A stretch of 64,000 nucleotides of DNA from Chrysopilus asiliformis. Lineage: Eukaryota; Arthropoda; Insecta; Diptera; Rhagionidae. Shown here in pieces: positions 1 through 13,137 of the stretch. The translations under genes were made by a program, and so were the position numbers. Position 1 is the stretch's first letter. Each line of letters opens with the position of its first letter. The notes below the pieces were generated by a model. It was given only the letters and a program-made list of their open reading frames with translations. It was not told the origin of the DNA and did no database searches. The stretch is taken from contig OZ035960.1 of NCBI GenBank assembly GCA_964034945.1, positions 19,703,487 through 19,767,486 of the forward strand, read 5' to 3'.

Positions 1-390
1 GAAAGGGAAAGGGAAAGGGAAAGGGAAAGGGAAAGGGAAAGGGAAAGGGAAAGGGAAAGGGAAAGGGAAAGGGAAAGGGAAAGGGAAAGGGAAAGGGAAA
101 GGGAAAGGGAAAGGGAAAGGGAAAGGGAAAGGGAAAGGGAAAGGGAAAGGGAAAGGGAAAGGGAAAGGGAAAGGGAAAGGGAAAGGGAAAGGGAAAGGGA
201 AAGGGAAAGGGAAAGGGAAAGGGAAAGGGAAAGGGAAAGGGAAAGGGAAAGGGAAAGGGAAAGGGAAAGGGAAAGGGAAAGGGAAAGGGAAAGGGAAAGG
301 GAAAGGGAAAGGGAAAGGGAAAGGGAAAGGGAAAGGGAAAGGGAAAGGGAAAGGGAAAGGGAAAGGGAAAGGGAAAGGGAAAGGGAAAGG
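1..390. repeat. Perfect (GAAAGG)n hexamer satellite
   Basis: About 65 uninterrupted copies of a 6-bp unit (GGGAAA/TTTCCC) run from the window edge to about 390, so the true array is longer. It passes into impure purine-rich sequence to about 450. All purines lie on one strand, which favours triplex or G-rich secondary structure. It is not the arthropod telomere repeat TTAGG. Confidence 0.97.
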
Positions 391-492
391 GGGGAAGGAA
401 GAAGTGGTAGGAGGGTGGTAGGTAGAGGGAGGAAGTGGAGAGAGGAGGGGATAAATTACTGATGTTTCGTCATACATTGCAATATATACATA

Positions 493-1005
493 TCTATATA
501 TATAAAAATGGATGTTTGTCTATTTGTCTGTCTGTCTGAGATTACAAAACTCAAAAACTACTGGACCGATTTTTACGCGGTTTTTTGCAAAATGATCTGT
601 GTTGCCAGAAGCAGGTTTTTAGCTATGTTAGATTTTTAAAATTCGAGAGAGAAGGTCCTGTAAGGATAACGCAAATGTCCTTTTTCCAATTTTTCGTGAA
701 ACAATTGACACTAGGGGGTTTTCGAGGTCGCTGATCGCGAATCCAGTGTTCGATTTTTCAAATGCTAAACGGAAGGTCCTGTAAAGATAACGGAAATGTC
801 CTTTTTCCAATTTTTCTCGCAAAAATCGGCTTTGGGAGGTTTTCAGGGTTGCTTATCACGAATCTGAAGTTGGAATTTCAAAATTCGAAACGGAAGGTCC
901 TGTAAGGATAACATTTTTTCCCAAAACTTTTTAAGTTATCTATGGTTTTTTGGCATTCTAAAAGATATACAAAAAACTTTTAGCTGCCAACGAAGGGTCT
1001 GCTAG
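493..1005 (+). mobile_element. Non-autonomous Helitron (Helitron A), copy 1
   Basis: The element begins with TC after an A (492) and ends with CTAG (1002-1005) before a T (1006), the Helitron A|T insertion pattern. Near the 5' end is a GTCTGTCTGTCT run followed by a conserved block containing CTACTGGACCGATTT. The middle holds repeated blocks around CGGAAGGTCCTGTAARGATAAC. The 3' hairpin is degenerate. It matches 44112-44531 on the other strand throughout. There is no coding capacity. Confidence 0.75.
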
Positions 1006-3130
1006 TTTTATATATGAGCATTCAAAAAAGCCCAAGAAAAAAAAGCCCGCTACAAGAAAAAAAAAGCCCGCCACAAGAAAATTACTAGAATGTAAGCTCG
1101 CCTAATTGAAAGTATTATCGCAAACTAGTTTTTTTCACCTACTAATTTTTATTATGACAACAAAAATAAAATCTTGAATTTTCATTTAATTGAGTTGATG
1201 TTGCCTCGCACCCAAAAAAGATTTATTTTAATGTGAATTGGTAATAAAAAAGTCAAACTGACATTTCATTTCAGAGCCATAAACATTTAGTTGGAATTTT
1301 CTTTATTTATATACTTACAGTTTTTTACTATACTTTATTTTATTTTTCAACAAAACAATCGCACGCCTTATTGCGTGATCAATGCTCGCTAGTCTTTTCT
1401 AGGACGTTCGTTTACTATACAATTTGTTTATTTCATATATTATTTCAAGTAGAACTTCCCAAAACGTTTTTATGATAAGATTAGCACGCCATTAGATTAT
1501 AACATCCCATATTCTCATCACCTTATAATTTCTGTAATAAAAAGAAAACTGATTACACCTGACTAACTGGTATCATTTTAGTGATCCCAAACAATTCGTT
1601 GTGTACAGCAACTAGATATTAACCACTATTAAATCGAAAGGGCACATTCGATACTATCTTGAATGCATCATAAACAAATAAAATTAGTTGAAATAACCCA
1701 TGATTAAATAATTACACAACGTGTAGTTTTATTATGTATTTCGTTTGTATTTATATTTTATTTATTTATGCTTTGGTTTTCCTTTTTCCCCATTAGTAGA
1801 AAGTGGAAATGTATCTCAGAAAAAAAGATACAATAAACGGATAAATTACAGTAATGAGGATATGATGTTACCCGACAGAGAACCTCAATCATAAATTAGC
1901 CCAACAAGCATAGAAGCCTACTATAAGCTAGAGAAAATTTGCTACTCCTAAATACACACATGTGATTTATATCCGTATGTTATTTGGTGAAACTGATGTC
2001 CTATCTTACTTTACTCAAATTCAGCCCCATACACTTTTCCATATACATATGTACAGATTGCACGAATTGGACACGGGAGCGATTAATGCAGGCGTATATA
2101 TACAAGTACTACCGAATGGATTTTAGCTTAAATCTGGGTTAAGCCAAACATGTGTATTATAGCGTAAAATTGAGGTAGGCCTAATAACCTTCGCAATACT
2201 TTGATGCCTTTATAGATTTTGTTTCTGGGCATTCGAACATTAACGTTTGTATGCATGAGTTCTCACGATTAAAGGAAAAAGGGTTCAACTGAACACTTTC
2301 TGAGGAAGCATTTCAGTTTCATAAAATTTCTTCTACTTGAACCCGGTAAATTATGTATTACAAAAGCGTCGATACCAATTTCGATCTATATTACCCCTTT
2401 TTAACATGTTTGTTTTTGTTAAATTTAAACTATGCTTACTTACATGTTGGATAGAATACCGAAAACAACTAAAATCGGGTGTTCCAATTGCTTGGACCAA
2501 TGTTAAATGTGATTGAGGCTTAAATGTCTAATTTTTGTTAAGAAACTTCAAACACTTACAAAAATAATTTTAAAAAACTTCTGATAGGCAGGTGTCAAAT
2601 AACTCAATAATAAAAAACTTCATAACAATTTGATCCAAAAAAATTGAGCTAAAATTTTGGCTAATATTTTCTACGAGAGACGTTACCAAACGTTGGATTT
2701 TCCTTTGACAAGCTCGATTCTTTTCCAAATATCAAACTTTTGAAAATTACTGATAAAAACTAAAAATTTATTATGAAAAATCAATGTACCTCGAATACAG
2801 AACAGGCTTAACACTCTGATTCTTATAGATTTGTCACTCAAGCCGACATCACTTTTGTCTAATTGCAAAATTATGCATTCGTTCTAAAGAAAATTTCAAT
2901 TTATTGTTGTTAGCAAGCATTTTTTACTGCTTTATAGTGGATATGATACTTTTTAAATTAACGTAATTTTCTCATTTTTTTAAGATAACAAATTTGGTAC
3001 ACCATTGAAACTGATAAAAAGGTGCCTAATAAATTGCAAAAACAAATAGTTTTGCGAAAAAAAACTTCACATACTACTTGGCTATTACTCCTGGGCTACA
3101 AAACTAAAAAAAAACTTTCAAAACTTTCTT
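1006..3130. other. AT-rich intergenic DNA, nothing recognised
   Basis: There is no sustained coding frame. A small A-rich cluster at about 1020-1080 repeats an AAAAAAGCCC-type motif three times. The rest is unique AT-rich sequence. Confidence 0.5.
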
Positions 3131-3132
3131 TA

Positions 3133-3839
3133 CGGCCAATTTCTTCACCGAGTACTAACGCTATTACCGGTATTAGACAAAAATTTGGTACTCAAATTGG
3201 TATCAAGTCATTTCTTCACCAAGTACTAGCGCACCTACGGAGTATTAGCTGGTACTCATTATTTCCTGGACCCTCGAAATTGAGGGTCTAGTGATGTTAG
3301 TACTCGAATTTATGCCAATTTTATTTCTTCACCTATAATATAATACTGGAGTAGTCGATTTTTATATTTATACAAAAGATTTCGCAATGACTGCATCACT
3401 TTTTTGTACCGGACGCTGAATAGTAATCTTTGAAGAAAAATAGCCGTACATAAATATTTCTAATATAAAAAAAAATCAAACACCCCGAAAGATGAGAATT
3501 AAAATGCATTACCACCAACCGATTCCTTTTCGTTTTCTGCTCCTCGTTTTTTCATTATTTATTTGCACTAAATTACACGTTTATAAACAAATATTAATTG
3601 AAAAAACAACGTACACAACTTCACGGAACACAGCGAACAATAATATTTCAAATTGAAATGTTAAAATAGTATCAAAATCGGTTTTAGACGTTTGCCGCTA
3701 GTACCGGCTGGTGAATTTAGCTCCGGTACTAGCGATGTGGGGAAATGCACAAGTGCTAACTTTTCGTCGGTACCGAGTACCAGAGATAGTACCTGCACTA
3801 GCTAGACTCCACTTTAGTACTCAGTGAAGAAATTGGCCG
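3133..3839. mobile_element. TA-flanked TIR element, 0.7 kb, non-autonomous
   Basis: Terminal inverted repeats of about 28 bp begin CGGCCAATTTCTTCAC at both ends and are flanked by TA (3131-3132 and 3840-3841), as in Tc1/mariner-type insertion. The motif TTTCTTCACC-AGTACTA recurs as a subterminal repeat at about 3209-3231, and GGTAC/AGTACT words are dense at both ends. No transposase frame remains. The superfamily is assigned only from the TA duplication. Confidence 0.75.
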
Positions 3840-3856
3840 TAAGTGACGTATTTCGT

Positions 3857-3931
3857 GACGATTACTTTAGGGGCGATTACTTTAGCGGCGATTACTTTAG
3901 CGGCGATTACTTTAGCGGCGATTACTTTAGC
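3857..3931. repeat. 15-bp minisatellite, 5 copies
   Basis: Five nearly perfect copies of GGCGATTACTTTAGC lie 15 bp outside the right end of the TIR element. The period is a multiple of three, so it keeps a short plus-strand frame open with a repeated Gly-Asp-Tyr-Phe-Ser motif. That frame is only 74 codons long and I do not call it a gene. Confidence 0.95.
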
Positions 3932-5239
3932 TGCCTGCCACATTTTTATGATCAACTAATGAAAAATAATTTCAAACTATTTATTGCCATCGTAAGTGAT
4001 TTAATCATTAGTCGAAATGGACAGACAATAAAAAAAACCAATTTTTAGTAATACCAAAAGACTAATTTGGATAAACGGATTCCATACCGATTTTTACCCA
4101 CTTTTTCACTATTCATTCAATTTGTGGTCTATAATCCACAATTTATAGCAATAAAGTAATAGAACTGGAAAAAAATAAGAAATAAAGTAGCATACAAGGA
4201 CACTTAATTTCACACTATTACCAATTTAGTGCATGCCCACCAAACTCACGTATAAATATTGCGTGATTAACGACAATAAAAGTATAAAAGCTCAATGAAA
4301 CGCCATTTTACGTTCCGCCAATGAACTGTTTTTTTTATATATATTTTTGTTTCTCTCATTATTTTTATTTGGTATTTTATTTGACTTTTTTTTATTTCAC
4401 CGAAAAGTTGTAGTTAGATCTACATGAAAGCCATCCGAAAAAAGCGATTTAACCAAAGGACTTTTTGACTATACTGGCACCTGAGCGCCTATAAATAGGT
4501 ATATATGCAGACTACGAGGCATTGACAAGGAACTCATTCACAATAGTCAGGGGATCCTAGCGGGCGGGATGTATAGAACTTTCAAAATGTGTGCACGAGG
4601 TTCAATAAAAACAATAGCGATGAGTATAAATAAAATTGGGAGAATCGTTAGGGCAAATGTTCTGCTAATTCGCTGCGTTTGCTGTTTGTTGGCAGCAATA
4701 ATATACGTGGGGTGGCACTACCCCTATTATTTTGCCAAACATGACATCATGCTATGAAAATCCTTTGTTGTAGCGTTAATTTTTTAAGGTAAACTAAACT
4801 GAATAAAAATTAAATTCCTAAACACCCAACCGTTATTAAAATACCGTGGTGGCCTTGGACTAAGCTAACGCGTTTCGAAGTAGCCACGATACTCATCAGA
4901 GCTATTGAACCTTACAAGAAATTATAAAGTACCAAACTAACCACAAACCCAAAGTATCTTTGCTCATCCTAACTTATGAAACCTAAAACCTCACTACATG
5001 GTATTTCTCCAGAGTAGCCATAGCTTATATATTGGGACTGGAAAACTACACGTAACTAATAATTCTGGACCCAGAAGAAAGCCAAAATTAGGGGATAGTA
5101 AGGTTAGCGGTAGAAAGTGGAATAGTTGCAACTATAAATTAGTACCACTTGGGCTTTCGCTAAGCGTTGTACGCATAAAATCGTAACAAAAGCTTCATGA
5201 ACTTCAAAACGCATAATCTGTCACAATAATCGAGAAAAG
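3932..5239. other. Intergenic DNA, nothing recognised
   Basis: The sequence is AT-rich. A short open frame at 4569-4757 has a hydrophobic stretch but no family resemblance and no supporting signals, so it is not called. Confidence 0.4.
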
Positions 5240-5621
5240 TACGAAGTTCGTTTCAGGATAAATGGCATCTGTCTGTCGGTCTGTCCGGTGTACGTATCTT
5301 AAATAACTCGAGAACTCGTTGAGCTAGCGACTTGAAATATTTCGTAAATTTTCTATATACTTTTGGACAAGTAGCGTTGGTTATAACGGGCAGATCCCAC
5401 ATATTTTTTTTAAAAACAGTTTTTTGAAAATCTCGTAAACTATGTGCTATTGAGAAAAAGTGTATATCACCAAATTCAAAGAAAATAAAGTTTTCTATAT
5501 TTTGTTCTTTAACGATTTTTACGTATCTTTAATGCTTCTCCAGATATGTAAAAAAAATATCATTTTTTACATCCGAAAACCGAAAACTAAATTTTGCAGA
5601 GGAAATTTTTGTGTTGATCAC
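5240..5621 (-). mobile_element. Repeat family X, truncated copy
   Basis: Read on the minus strand it starts with a GTGATCAACAC-like block and TTTCCTCTGCA. It continues through an AARGATACGTAAAAATCGTTAAAG block and a TTTCAAGTCGCTAGCTCAACG-like block (5310-5333), and ends in GGACAGACCGACAGACAG. The same order of blocks occurs at 54771-55310 and, interrupted, at 39859-41488. It is non-coding and its superfamily is unknown. Confidence 0.65.
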
Positions 5622-5668
5622 AACTAACTTTCTGTCGTCTAAATTTTACGATCGGCGAAAGAAATGGC

Positions 5669-5720
5669 TTGCATTTGGTTTGCATTTGGTTTGCATTTGG
5701 TTTGCATTTGGTTTGCATTT
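5669..5720. repeat. 11-bp minisatellite TTTGCATTTGG
   Basis: There are almost five direct copies of an 11-bp unit, followed by a short non-repeat stretch and a C-run at about 5751-5760. Confidence 0.95.
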
Positions 5721-8700
5721 TAGTTGGCCCACCAACAGCAGAGAGTACCCCCCCCCCCCTCCCCACTCAAAATTTATAGTTACTCCTCTCTAAAGACATA
5801 CAAAAATAAGATTATTTCGTTCATTTCCAAAAACTTTTCTACTGTATTTTAACTTTATTTTACTACCATAAACAAATCAAGAAAATTCCCGATTTTCTTC
5901 CTTGGTTTATGGTAGTAAAATAAACTTTATATCCTTCATATAAATCTTCATGTATCGTCGAAATTCGATGAGTATAAGAAAGTCATGTCGTGACCAAGTC
6001 AGAATTTTCTATTAGTGATTGTACACGAATAGAGGTGAATCCAAAAGCGAATACAATTTCAAAGATACAAAGGGCTAAATGGAACCAAAGGCAAAGAGAC
6101 GCTTACTGAATGTAAACGTTGTTCAAATTATCGCTAAATATAATGGCTGCTTACAATTAAAATGCAATTATATTCCCAGGACCTCAGCGAATTTAGCGGT
6201 TATAGGGATTTTACATCCCTGCCCAGGATGCCATAAAAACTCCCTGTGATACTCTGATTGCTCCTGTGTGACTTGTGCTCTTTATATCCGTTTTTTTTTT
6301 TGTTATCCTTAAACGAACGACGGTGAATCGGCCCTGTTTCCGCCTCTCGTCCGGATATCCAGCACCACATGAAATAGCAACAACCATCACACGATAGTAT
6401 CGATAGTTTGGGTATTTTATGACCCCCAAAATGCCAGTTTGTTTAGTAGTTTACTAACAGAATATACGAATGACCATTCAACTGTGGACTTTTGTTAGCA
6501 TTGAGTATTTTGTTTAGTCAGCTTTCCTCGCGATAGTTAACTTTCAATTAAAGCAGCAATTAAACCCTTTCACTAATTGTAATTTGGTGCGATTGTCGGT
6601 TGTAATGGAAATTTTACGCCAGCTTTTTGCCGATCATCGCGAATAAAGTAAAGGATTGGCCATTCTATGATTTCTTTTTTTTTCGAATTAGGTTAAAGGA
6701 TATACAGACATGGTCAACAGAATTTTATGGTGATTTATGACACTTGCATGATTTTCACCATACATTTGTGGTCGATTAATTGTTTTTCTAATGTGAATTC
6801 ATTGCTATTATAGTTGTTTAGCAAAAATTCAATTCCTCATCTACAAACTAATAAAGTGAACAACATGAAATTCAATAATATGCTGTTTATACTTTCGAAT
6901 GTGTATTTTTTTTTAATATATTATGGTTCCGTTTCTTGTTAACTTCGCTTTTGATACAGGCACTCAGGATTACCAAACACACTTGAGATTTCATATCAGA
7001 TTTCTAACTAAATATCTGTCGGGTACTTCACAATGTCTGACAGCCGCAACAAGAAGGAAAATTGAAGAAACAACCGCTAAATATGTTTAAATCCGATAAA
7101 CCATCTGACTGAGATTAACATCAAGTCTTGAGCAAGTAAACATTATCCATTTTTAGATGGAAAACATATTGCCAGATGATGTGTCACTGCCAGATTCCTC
7201 TCCTGGTTCGGATTGATGATGTCAAGTGTTAGTTGCGCTGTTACATGTACTTGAATCTATATTACATCATGACGAAGCCTTACTTCTGTCAAATAACAAA
7301 ATACTTGAAATATTTCGTGTATATCCTCTACACTTCAATTAATAAAAAATTTCTTTACCGGAAATCTACAGAAAAAAAAACATCTCTCCATGTTTAAATC
7401 TTTCTTGCAACATTTATTACATAATCCTAATCCGTGAGTATCTAAATAGACTTTTATTAATGATTCAACATTGATAATAAATTTTAATTTTACTTTCTTA
7501 TTATATGTCCTAGAGAACGAATTGCTATTAATTTAGCAATTTAATAGTAAAATTGATTACATCGCCCAACAGAAATTTAGCTAGTGTACATTTGATACAA
7601 GTTTACATTGACGCCACACCAGTGTTGCGCATTTCCCCTACTCGAAAAAAGAAATATTGTTTACATTATTTACATTGTTTACTGTTACGGCCACCAACGT
7701 AAACAATTAATTTTTTACAGGTAAACTATTTTATTACGTAAAATACGTTTTGTCAACATTCTGCACAACACTGCGTCACATTTGATATGCATCCCCCGCC
7801 CCCTCCTTTCCAAACTTCGTTACAAAAGAGATTTTGCGGTCACGGTTGTGCAACCGTTACTTTCTAACGATAATCAAATAATAACGGGGCAAAAACGGTA
7901 ATGGTAACGTTAAAGTAACGCCACTATGATGTTGCTGTCACCAATTTGTGACCTCATATATTTGGCAAACCCTAATTGTGTGACCGTCGCATAACTGATA
8001 AGTAACTACTTTTGGTAACCTCTACGAGGCTAATTATATTTTTTTGCCTACGATTTCTAGACGCTTTGAAGTCACTCAAAAACACCTTTACAATTTTGTT
8101 TGACAGTAAAAATTAATTATAAATACACAATTTAATCATAAATCCAAAAGAGTTAAAGAGAAATTTTTTTTAAACACACAAACTTTTCCTTGCGGTACAT
8201 TTTATGTGTTGTTTTCAATCAAAAGATATTGATTTTTGTAAACAATTTTGATGAGTTCACTGCCTCCAGTTACCCCAATTATATTGTTGAGTTATCCAAT
8301 TGACCGAAACTTTCAAAAGTAATTGGATAAAAGGGTTTTTGTTTTCAATATAATTTTATTAAATATGTAAACATTGATCAAGATATATTAATCATAAAAA
8401 AAACAATCAAAGGGTAAGTGGTTCAAGTTCAAAAACCCAACATTAAGAATGTTTCTTTTCAATGAAAAAAAAACATTTTCATTTCCATTCGTTACTTATC
8501 CGATACCAAAAATTGATATACCGAAATACCTTTAGCAACGATAAGACATGCCATCAAATTGAATAAACTTCAATTAGAGCTAATTGTAATTTACACACCT
8601 TTGTTCCAACAATTGAACGTAAACCGAACTGAATTGGCCGATTCAATTCCATTCTATTCTATACTATTCCCAAACAACAACCAAGAAATCCACTGTAAAC

Positions 8701-9798
8701 AGATAGCATTGTAGACCATCACCATCACCACCACTTGAAGTACTGCCCCTCACCCCATCGCAACGCACCACACCTGGGCATTTGTATTAGGGCTAGTTGA
8801 GAAATGTAAGGAAATTCCGATGACGCCTCCCAAAATAGGGATAAAATCTAAGGATACAAGAATCAGGAACTGTTTGTACCACCAGAGCACTTCGTCCACC
8901 CACTTATTTCATCTTCCAACAGTACTCGTAGATATTTGGATAGAAGAGCACAAAGTTTTGCCCCTTTTTAGTCCAGTCAGTTATGCTTTGCTTACCAAAA
9001 GACTGGAATACTAATGTTGCATTTAGGAAATGGGTGGGTGGTAGGCGAGGCGTCATCCAAGCCTAAGTCCTTAGCCTTTAGACCGGATGGTTGGCAACCG
9101 GAATGGACTATGCATACTACACACTTCTAGTTTGGTTTGGTGGATTGCTTAGATTGTTAGGTTTTGTAGATAATTTACTTTAGTCTTACATGATTCTATA
9201 CTGGGCGATAATATCGTATTCAGCTGGTGTAACAAAATAGTTGTACAGTCCAATATACGAGTATAAATAAAGGAAACATAAGCTCCGGGCGGATTAACTT
9301 GCCACGTAAAATATTACTTTCGTATTCGATATTCCCATATCGATATCAATGCATACAACACACTTCAAATTGTGTACCGCCCACGAATAAACTCGTATAT
9401 TATTACATTGACATCACATATCGGGGAAAATGTTACGGAGAGAACCTCGAATATTTCAATATGTTTCCTTGTTGTTGCTCATCTAAGCAGCTAAAAAAAA
9501 TAAAAAATAAGGTAAAATAAAATAATCATCATCCGGAGAAACATGTATAGAAATCAATAACAGGAATAATGGAATACATTCATAATTCCATGTTTATTCC
9601 CAATTATGCCCTTTTTGATACTAAACGGACGTGTAGATAGAGAAAAGATACATTGCGATAGAGGGAAAATTCCATAGATAAATCGGGAATGGGCATTGAA
9701 TTCGTATTAGGATGTCATTGATGAAGGCATCCATGATTGACTGTGTGAATTTAGTTGATGGTAAGTTATCACTAAATTGAATCATTCATTCGATACGC
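5721..9798. other. Gene-free AT-rich interval
   Basis: No coding frame longer than about 75 codons shows family resemblance. A poly-C/T tract sits at 5750-5765 and a short (ACCATC)n-like stretch at about 8717-8735. I saw no transposon ends in this interval. Confidence 0.4.
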
Positions 9799-9802
9799 TA
9801 TA

Positions 9803-10208
9803 TCGCACATGGTCCCGTAGACTGTAGTATCTCAAAAAAATGTGTTTTTGAGTAATTATTCCATTATGTAAAGGAAAATTGACTGAATCAAATGAAAAAC
9901 AAATTTAAATGTAAACGTAGTCCTAAAATTTTTTTTTTTTTGGTTTTTTAAATTCCCATTTTTTAAAATTTAAATTGATTTTGTGGAAAACAAACCTATC
10001 TCTATCTTTTATTATTGCAAAAAAAAAAAAAAAAATTAAGCAAATGATCTGTAAATTTTTATCAAAAGAGTAATAAATTGAAATATTACTGTACAGACAA
10101 CAGAAAAAACAATTATTCATAAACAATTATTTTGAAATGAAAACTTTGAATGCGTTTTTCTCAAAATGGCCGATTTTGAGATACTACAGTCTACGGGACC
10201 ATGTGCGA
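9803..10208. mobile_element. TA-flanked MITE with about 37-bp TIRs
   Basis: The two ends are inverted copies starting TCGCACATGGTCCCGTAGAC and continuing through CTGTAGTATCTCAAAA. Both are flanked by TA (9801-9802 and 10209-10210). The 406-bp interior is A/T homopolymer-rich and non-coding. It is a Tc1/mariner-type MITE judged from its TA duplication. Confidence 0.85.
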
Positions 10209-10847
10209 TATATAAACATCTGACAAAAAAAGATTAACCAAAATTACTAGAAACACGAATATTTCATTGTCAGGGTTACCAATTTTAACTTGTGCACAAG
10301 AAAAACTTAGTGTGAATTTTTTTTTTTTCGAAATTAATTTTTTAATTTAGTTTATTATTTTTTCAGGAAAACTAGTCATATTTTTTCCATACCTTCATAA
10401 AGTTTTAGGTTTTTTTTAGAAAATTTGGGGTCATATTTCATGAGTAGGTACTTCTAAAATGAAAATAGCCTTCAAAAAGTGCTTAAAACGTGACTTTCAA
10501 TATCTCTCTCTTCCTTACATCCAGAGGTGGATTTTAACATGTTGAGGCCATAGGTAAAAATCAAATAATGTGCCCCTTATGCGAAAACATCCAATTTTCT
10601 GTATTCATTAAGTCCCCGTTTACACTTGCGATTTTCTCTTGAATTTCTCCGCGAATTTTAATCACAATTTGTTTCTCGAATTTTATTCATCTATCGCAGA
10701 ATAAATTCACTTAACAAAAGTCGTCACATTGGTATAGGAGAGGGGGAAGGAAGTGGTCCGATTGAATTTTAATGTGTGGAAGGGTTATCTAAAATCACAT
10801 TCTAAACAGATTTTACCTTTATAAATCTTTTAACACGAGTCACATTT

Positions 10848-11066
10848 TTCGAGAAAATTGCAAAAAACTGTTTCGTTTGTATGAGGGAGGGGGGAGGCAT
10901 GATCCAATTTTAACTTTAGCCTAGCAATTTACGAGAAACGCAACTATACAAAATTTCAAGTCTCTAGCTCAATTCTTTTGGAAAGTTATAGTGTCAAACA
11001 GACAGACAGACGGACAAACAGACAGACGGACAAACGGGCATACGAAAATCAAAATCTTGGTAGAAG
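10848..11066 (+). mobile_element. Repeat family Z, copy 1
   Basis: The order of blocks is a GAGAAAATTGCAAAAAACTG block, a TTTGTATG-GAGGGAGG block, TTTACGAGAAACG, TTTCAAGTCTCTAGCTCAAT, GAAAGTTATAGTGT, then a (GACAGACGGACA) microsatellite and a CGRAAATCAAAAT tail. Other copies are at 58716-58920 (+) and 43805-43945 (-). It is non-coding. Confidence 0.7.
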
Positions 11067-12581
11067 CCTATATTTTTTGTCATTAAAAAACCTATCAAAA
11101 AATCAAGAAGAATCAAATACCGTTAACGGGAATTTCTTTACTTCAATTGTTAGTTGAATTTTTGACACTAAATCCTTTTGGGGAACTCTTTTACAAAACA
11201 CAAAAAGCATCCAAAAAATCTAGCTGCCGTTAATTTTCGTTAATTTCCCCGTATATAAAAAAGTTGGCAACCCTAAACCAATCTTTGCCAAGAACTAGCA
11301 ACAAAATCAACTAAATTCGCTGTTAGCGTTTTATTTCAAAAATTATATGAAAGCAGACAAACAACTTGTCTCGTTAATCTAGAGAAACAAATGTGAAGTA
11401 TAAGTCTCTGGCTAATCCCCATTTAATGTACATTTATATCCGGACTACATGAGACCTCCTTTTGGTATTCTTCTGTGATGCTTTAAGATAAATTGCGATC
11501 ATCTGTCATTTTGGGGATCTACCAAATGGGAATATTATTTCAGCCTAAGTCACTTCTAAACAGTATGCTTGCTTCCCAAAAACGCTTTCAGCTTAGTTCT
11601 CATGCCTTATGAATCGCTTCTCGCCCTTAGGCTCTCCTTTTCCTATTTTCTGTGTTCTTTTAATTTGCCCCCTTCGGGTGTCTAATCCTACAACATTTCT
11701 ACATACAATCATAATCCTTAATGCGATATACAAAATCGTTCCATATTCTATTTACACACAAACGTTCCCACTCACTGCCACTAATTCGGCTGGATCCTAT
11801 AGTCTAGTTTGGCGGGAATGAAAACAGTGTTTTTTCGACCCCAATGTGAGTAGAAGAGCCGCAGCACCACCATTAGCCACCCCGTAGCGTCTTAGATATT
11901 GCAAAAGTATTCAAGAATTCTCGGTGCGAAAGCAAATTTGGCGCCGAATTGCAAGCCATCCCATACTTTATTTGATATTCCTTCAAGTACCGATATTCCA
12001 CCCTATCTACAATTATGGTAACCTGAATAAAATCTATACGAAAACGCTTCTAGTTTTGATTCTTATAATATAGCCAGTCAGTCCTATATACAAAATAAAT
12101 ATATTATTGCAAACCTAAAATGTGTAAGCATTAACCCCCATTTTCCAGCTAAGGAAAAAAGGGGGGAATGAGCAAAATTGAGATGGTTAGATCCATGGTT
12201 GACTGCGCCTTTGAGCTGGAGATTTTCGGTTTTCTGGCTCATGGGGGATTTTTATTTTGGCGTAATTATTAATTAGAGAAAGGGAATTTTCCAGTTGGAT
12301 CATGTGTTGAATTGGTATTTCGGTATTTTGGTAATTCTTTTGTATTCTAGTGAGACATCTAATTTCTAAAGGAAATGATAAGGTGATTCAAGGGTCGTGA
12401 ACTTTGTCCTTTTACATTATGCAACAATTTATGTGAATCACGGGTAATACAGTGCTGTTAGTCAGAGGTAAGCAAAATTATACTATTCAACAGTGAATTT
12501 AAATTCTCTTATTCCCGGCCACAAATTCGCAAAATCGCGATTTTCACACGCTGGCAGTTGATTTCTTCTAACAATATATAT
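11067..12581. other. Intergenic DNA, nothing recognised
   Basis: No gene, RNA or transposon end could be supported. A 70-codon frame at 11609-11821 has no family resemblance. Confidence 0.4.
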
Positions 12582-12582
12582 C

Positions 12583-13137
12583 GGGTCTTTCAATAAGGAC
12601 ATAATAATTTTATAGTTAAATAAAACACAGAATAATTGAGATATCGGGCTGAAATTTGTTCCAGGTGTAGTGGACATGGACATGTTACATTTAAGTATGA
12701 AATTCGATGTCGATCATATGGCCACCGCGAGCACGTTTGCTGATTGATTCTTTGGAGCCAATTTTCCATCACTCTTCCACACATGAACGTTGGCAATTTC
12801 GCGTTCGATATTGTTCCTGAGCTCCTCTAATGTTGTTGGCTTGTTGGCATAAACCAACGACTTAACATAACCCCATAAAAAGAAATCCAACGACGTTAAA
12901 TCGCATGAGCGAGGTGGCCATTCGACCGGACCATTTCTCGAGATTACACGATTACCGAACTTCTCCTTCAATAGATCAACTGTTTGACCAGCTGTGTGGC
13001 ATTGCTCGTTCGTGAACTTCACCATGATAAAAATGTAAACCTTGACTCACGTTTTAGCATTGCCAGATCATAAAAAAAAAGTTTTAGGGTGCGTTTTTAT
13101 TAAAATACAAAATTGTTATGTCCTTATTGAAAGACCC
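12583..13137 (-). mobile_element. Internally deleted mariner-like element
   Basis: Inverted ends GGGTCTTTCAATAAGGACAT and its complement lie within TA-rich flanks. The 555-bp element keeps the start and the last part of a transposase gene on the minus strand. Its right-end 56 bp recurs exactly at 33636-33691. With no complete transposase, the element depends on an enzyme from elsewhere. Confidence 0.85.
12691..13025 (-). pseudogene. Mariner-like transposase, deleted and frameshifted
   Basis: The reading frame opens with MVKFTNEQ, the usual start of transposases that carry an N-terminal DUF4817-type DNA-binding domain. It then jumps directly to HTAGQTVDLLKEKFG, which belongs near the end of the DDE_3 catalytic domain, so the helix-turn-helix and most of the catalytic core are missing. 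The block WPPRSCDLTSLDFFLWGYVK carries the last catalytic Asp region and is diagnostic of IS630/Tc1/mariner relatives. After the IEREIANVHV block the frame is lost. The conserved C-terminal blocks (CGRVMENWLQRIN, then the GGHM-IDIEFHT end) lie in two other frames, so there are at least two frameshifts. The stop at 12691-12693 is the normal family end. The product cannot be active. Confidence 0.85.
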
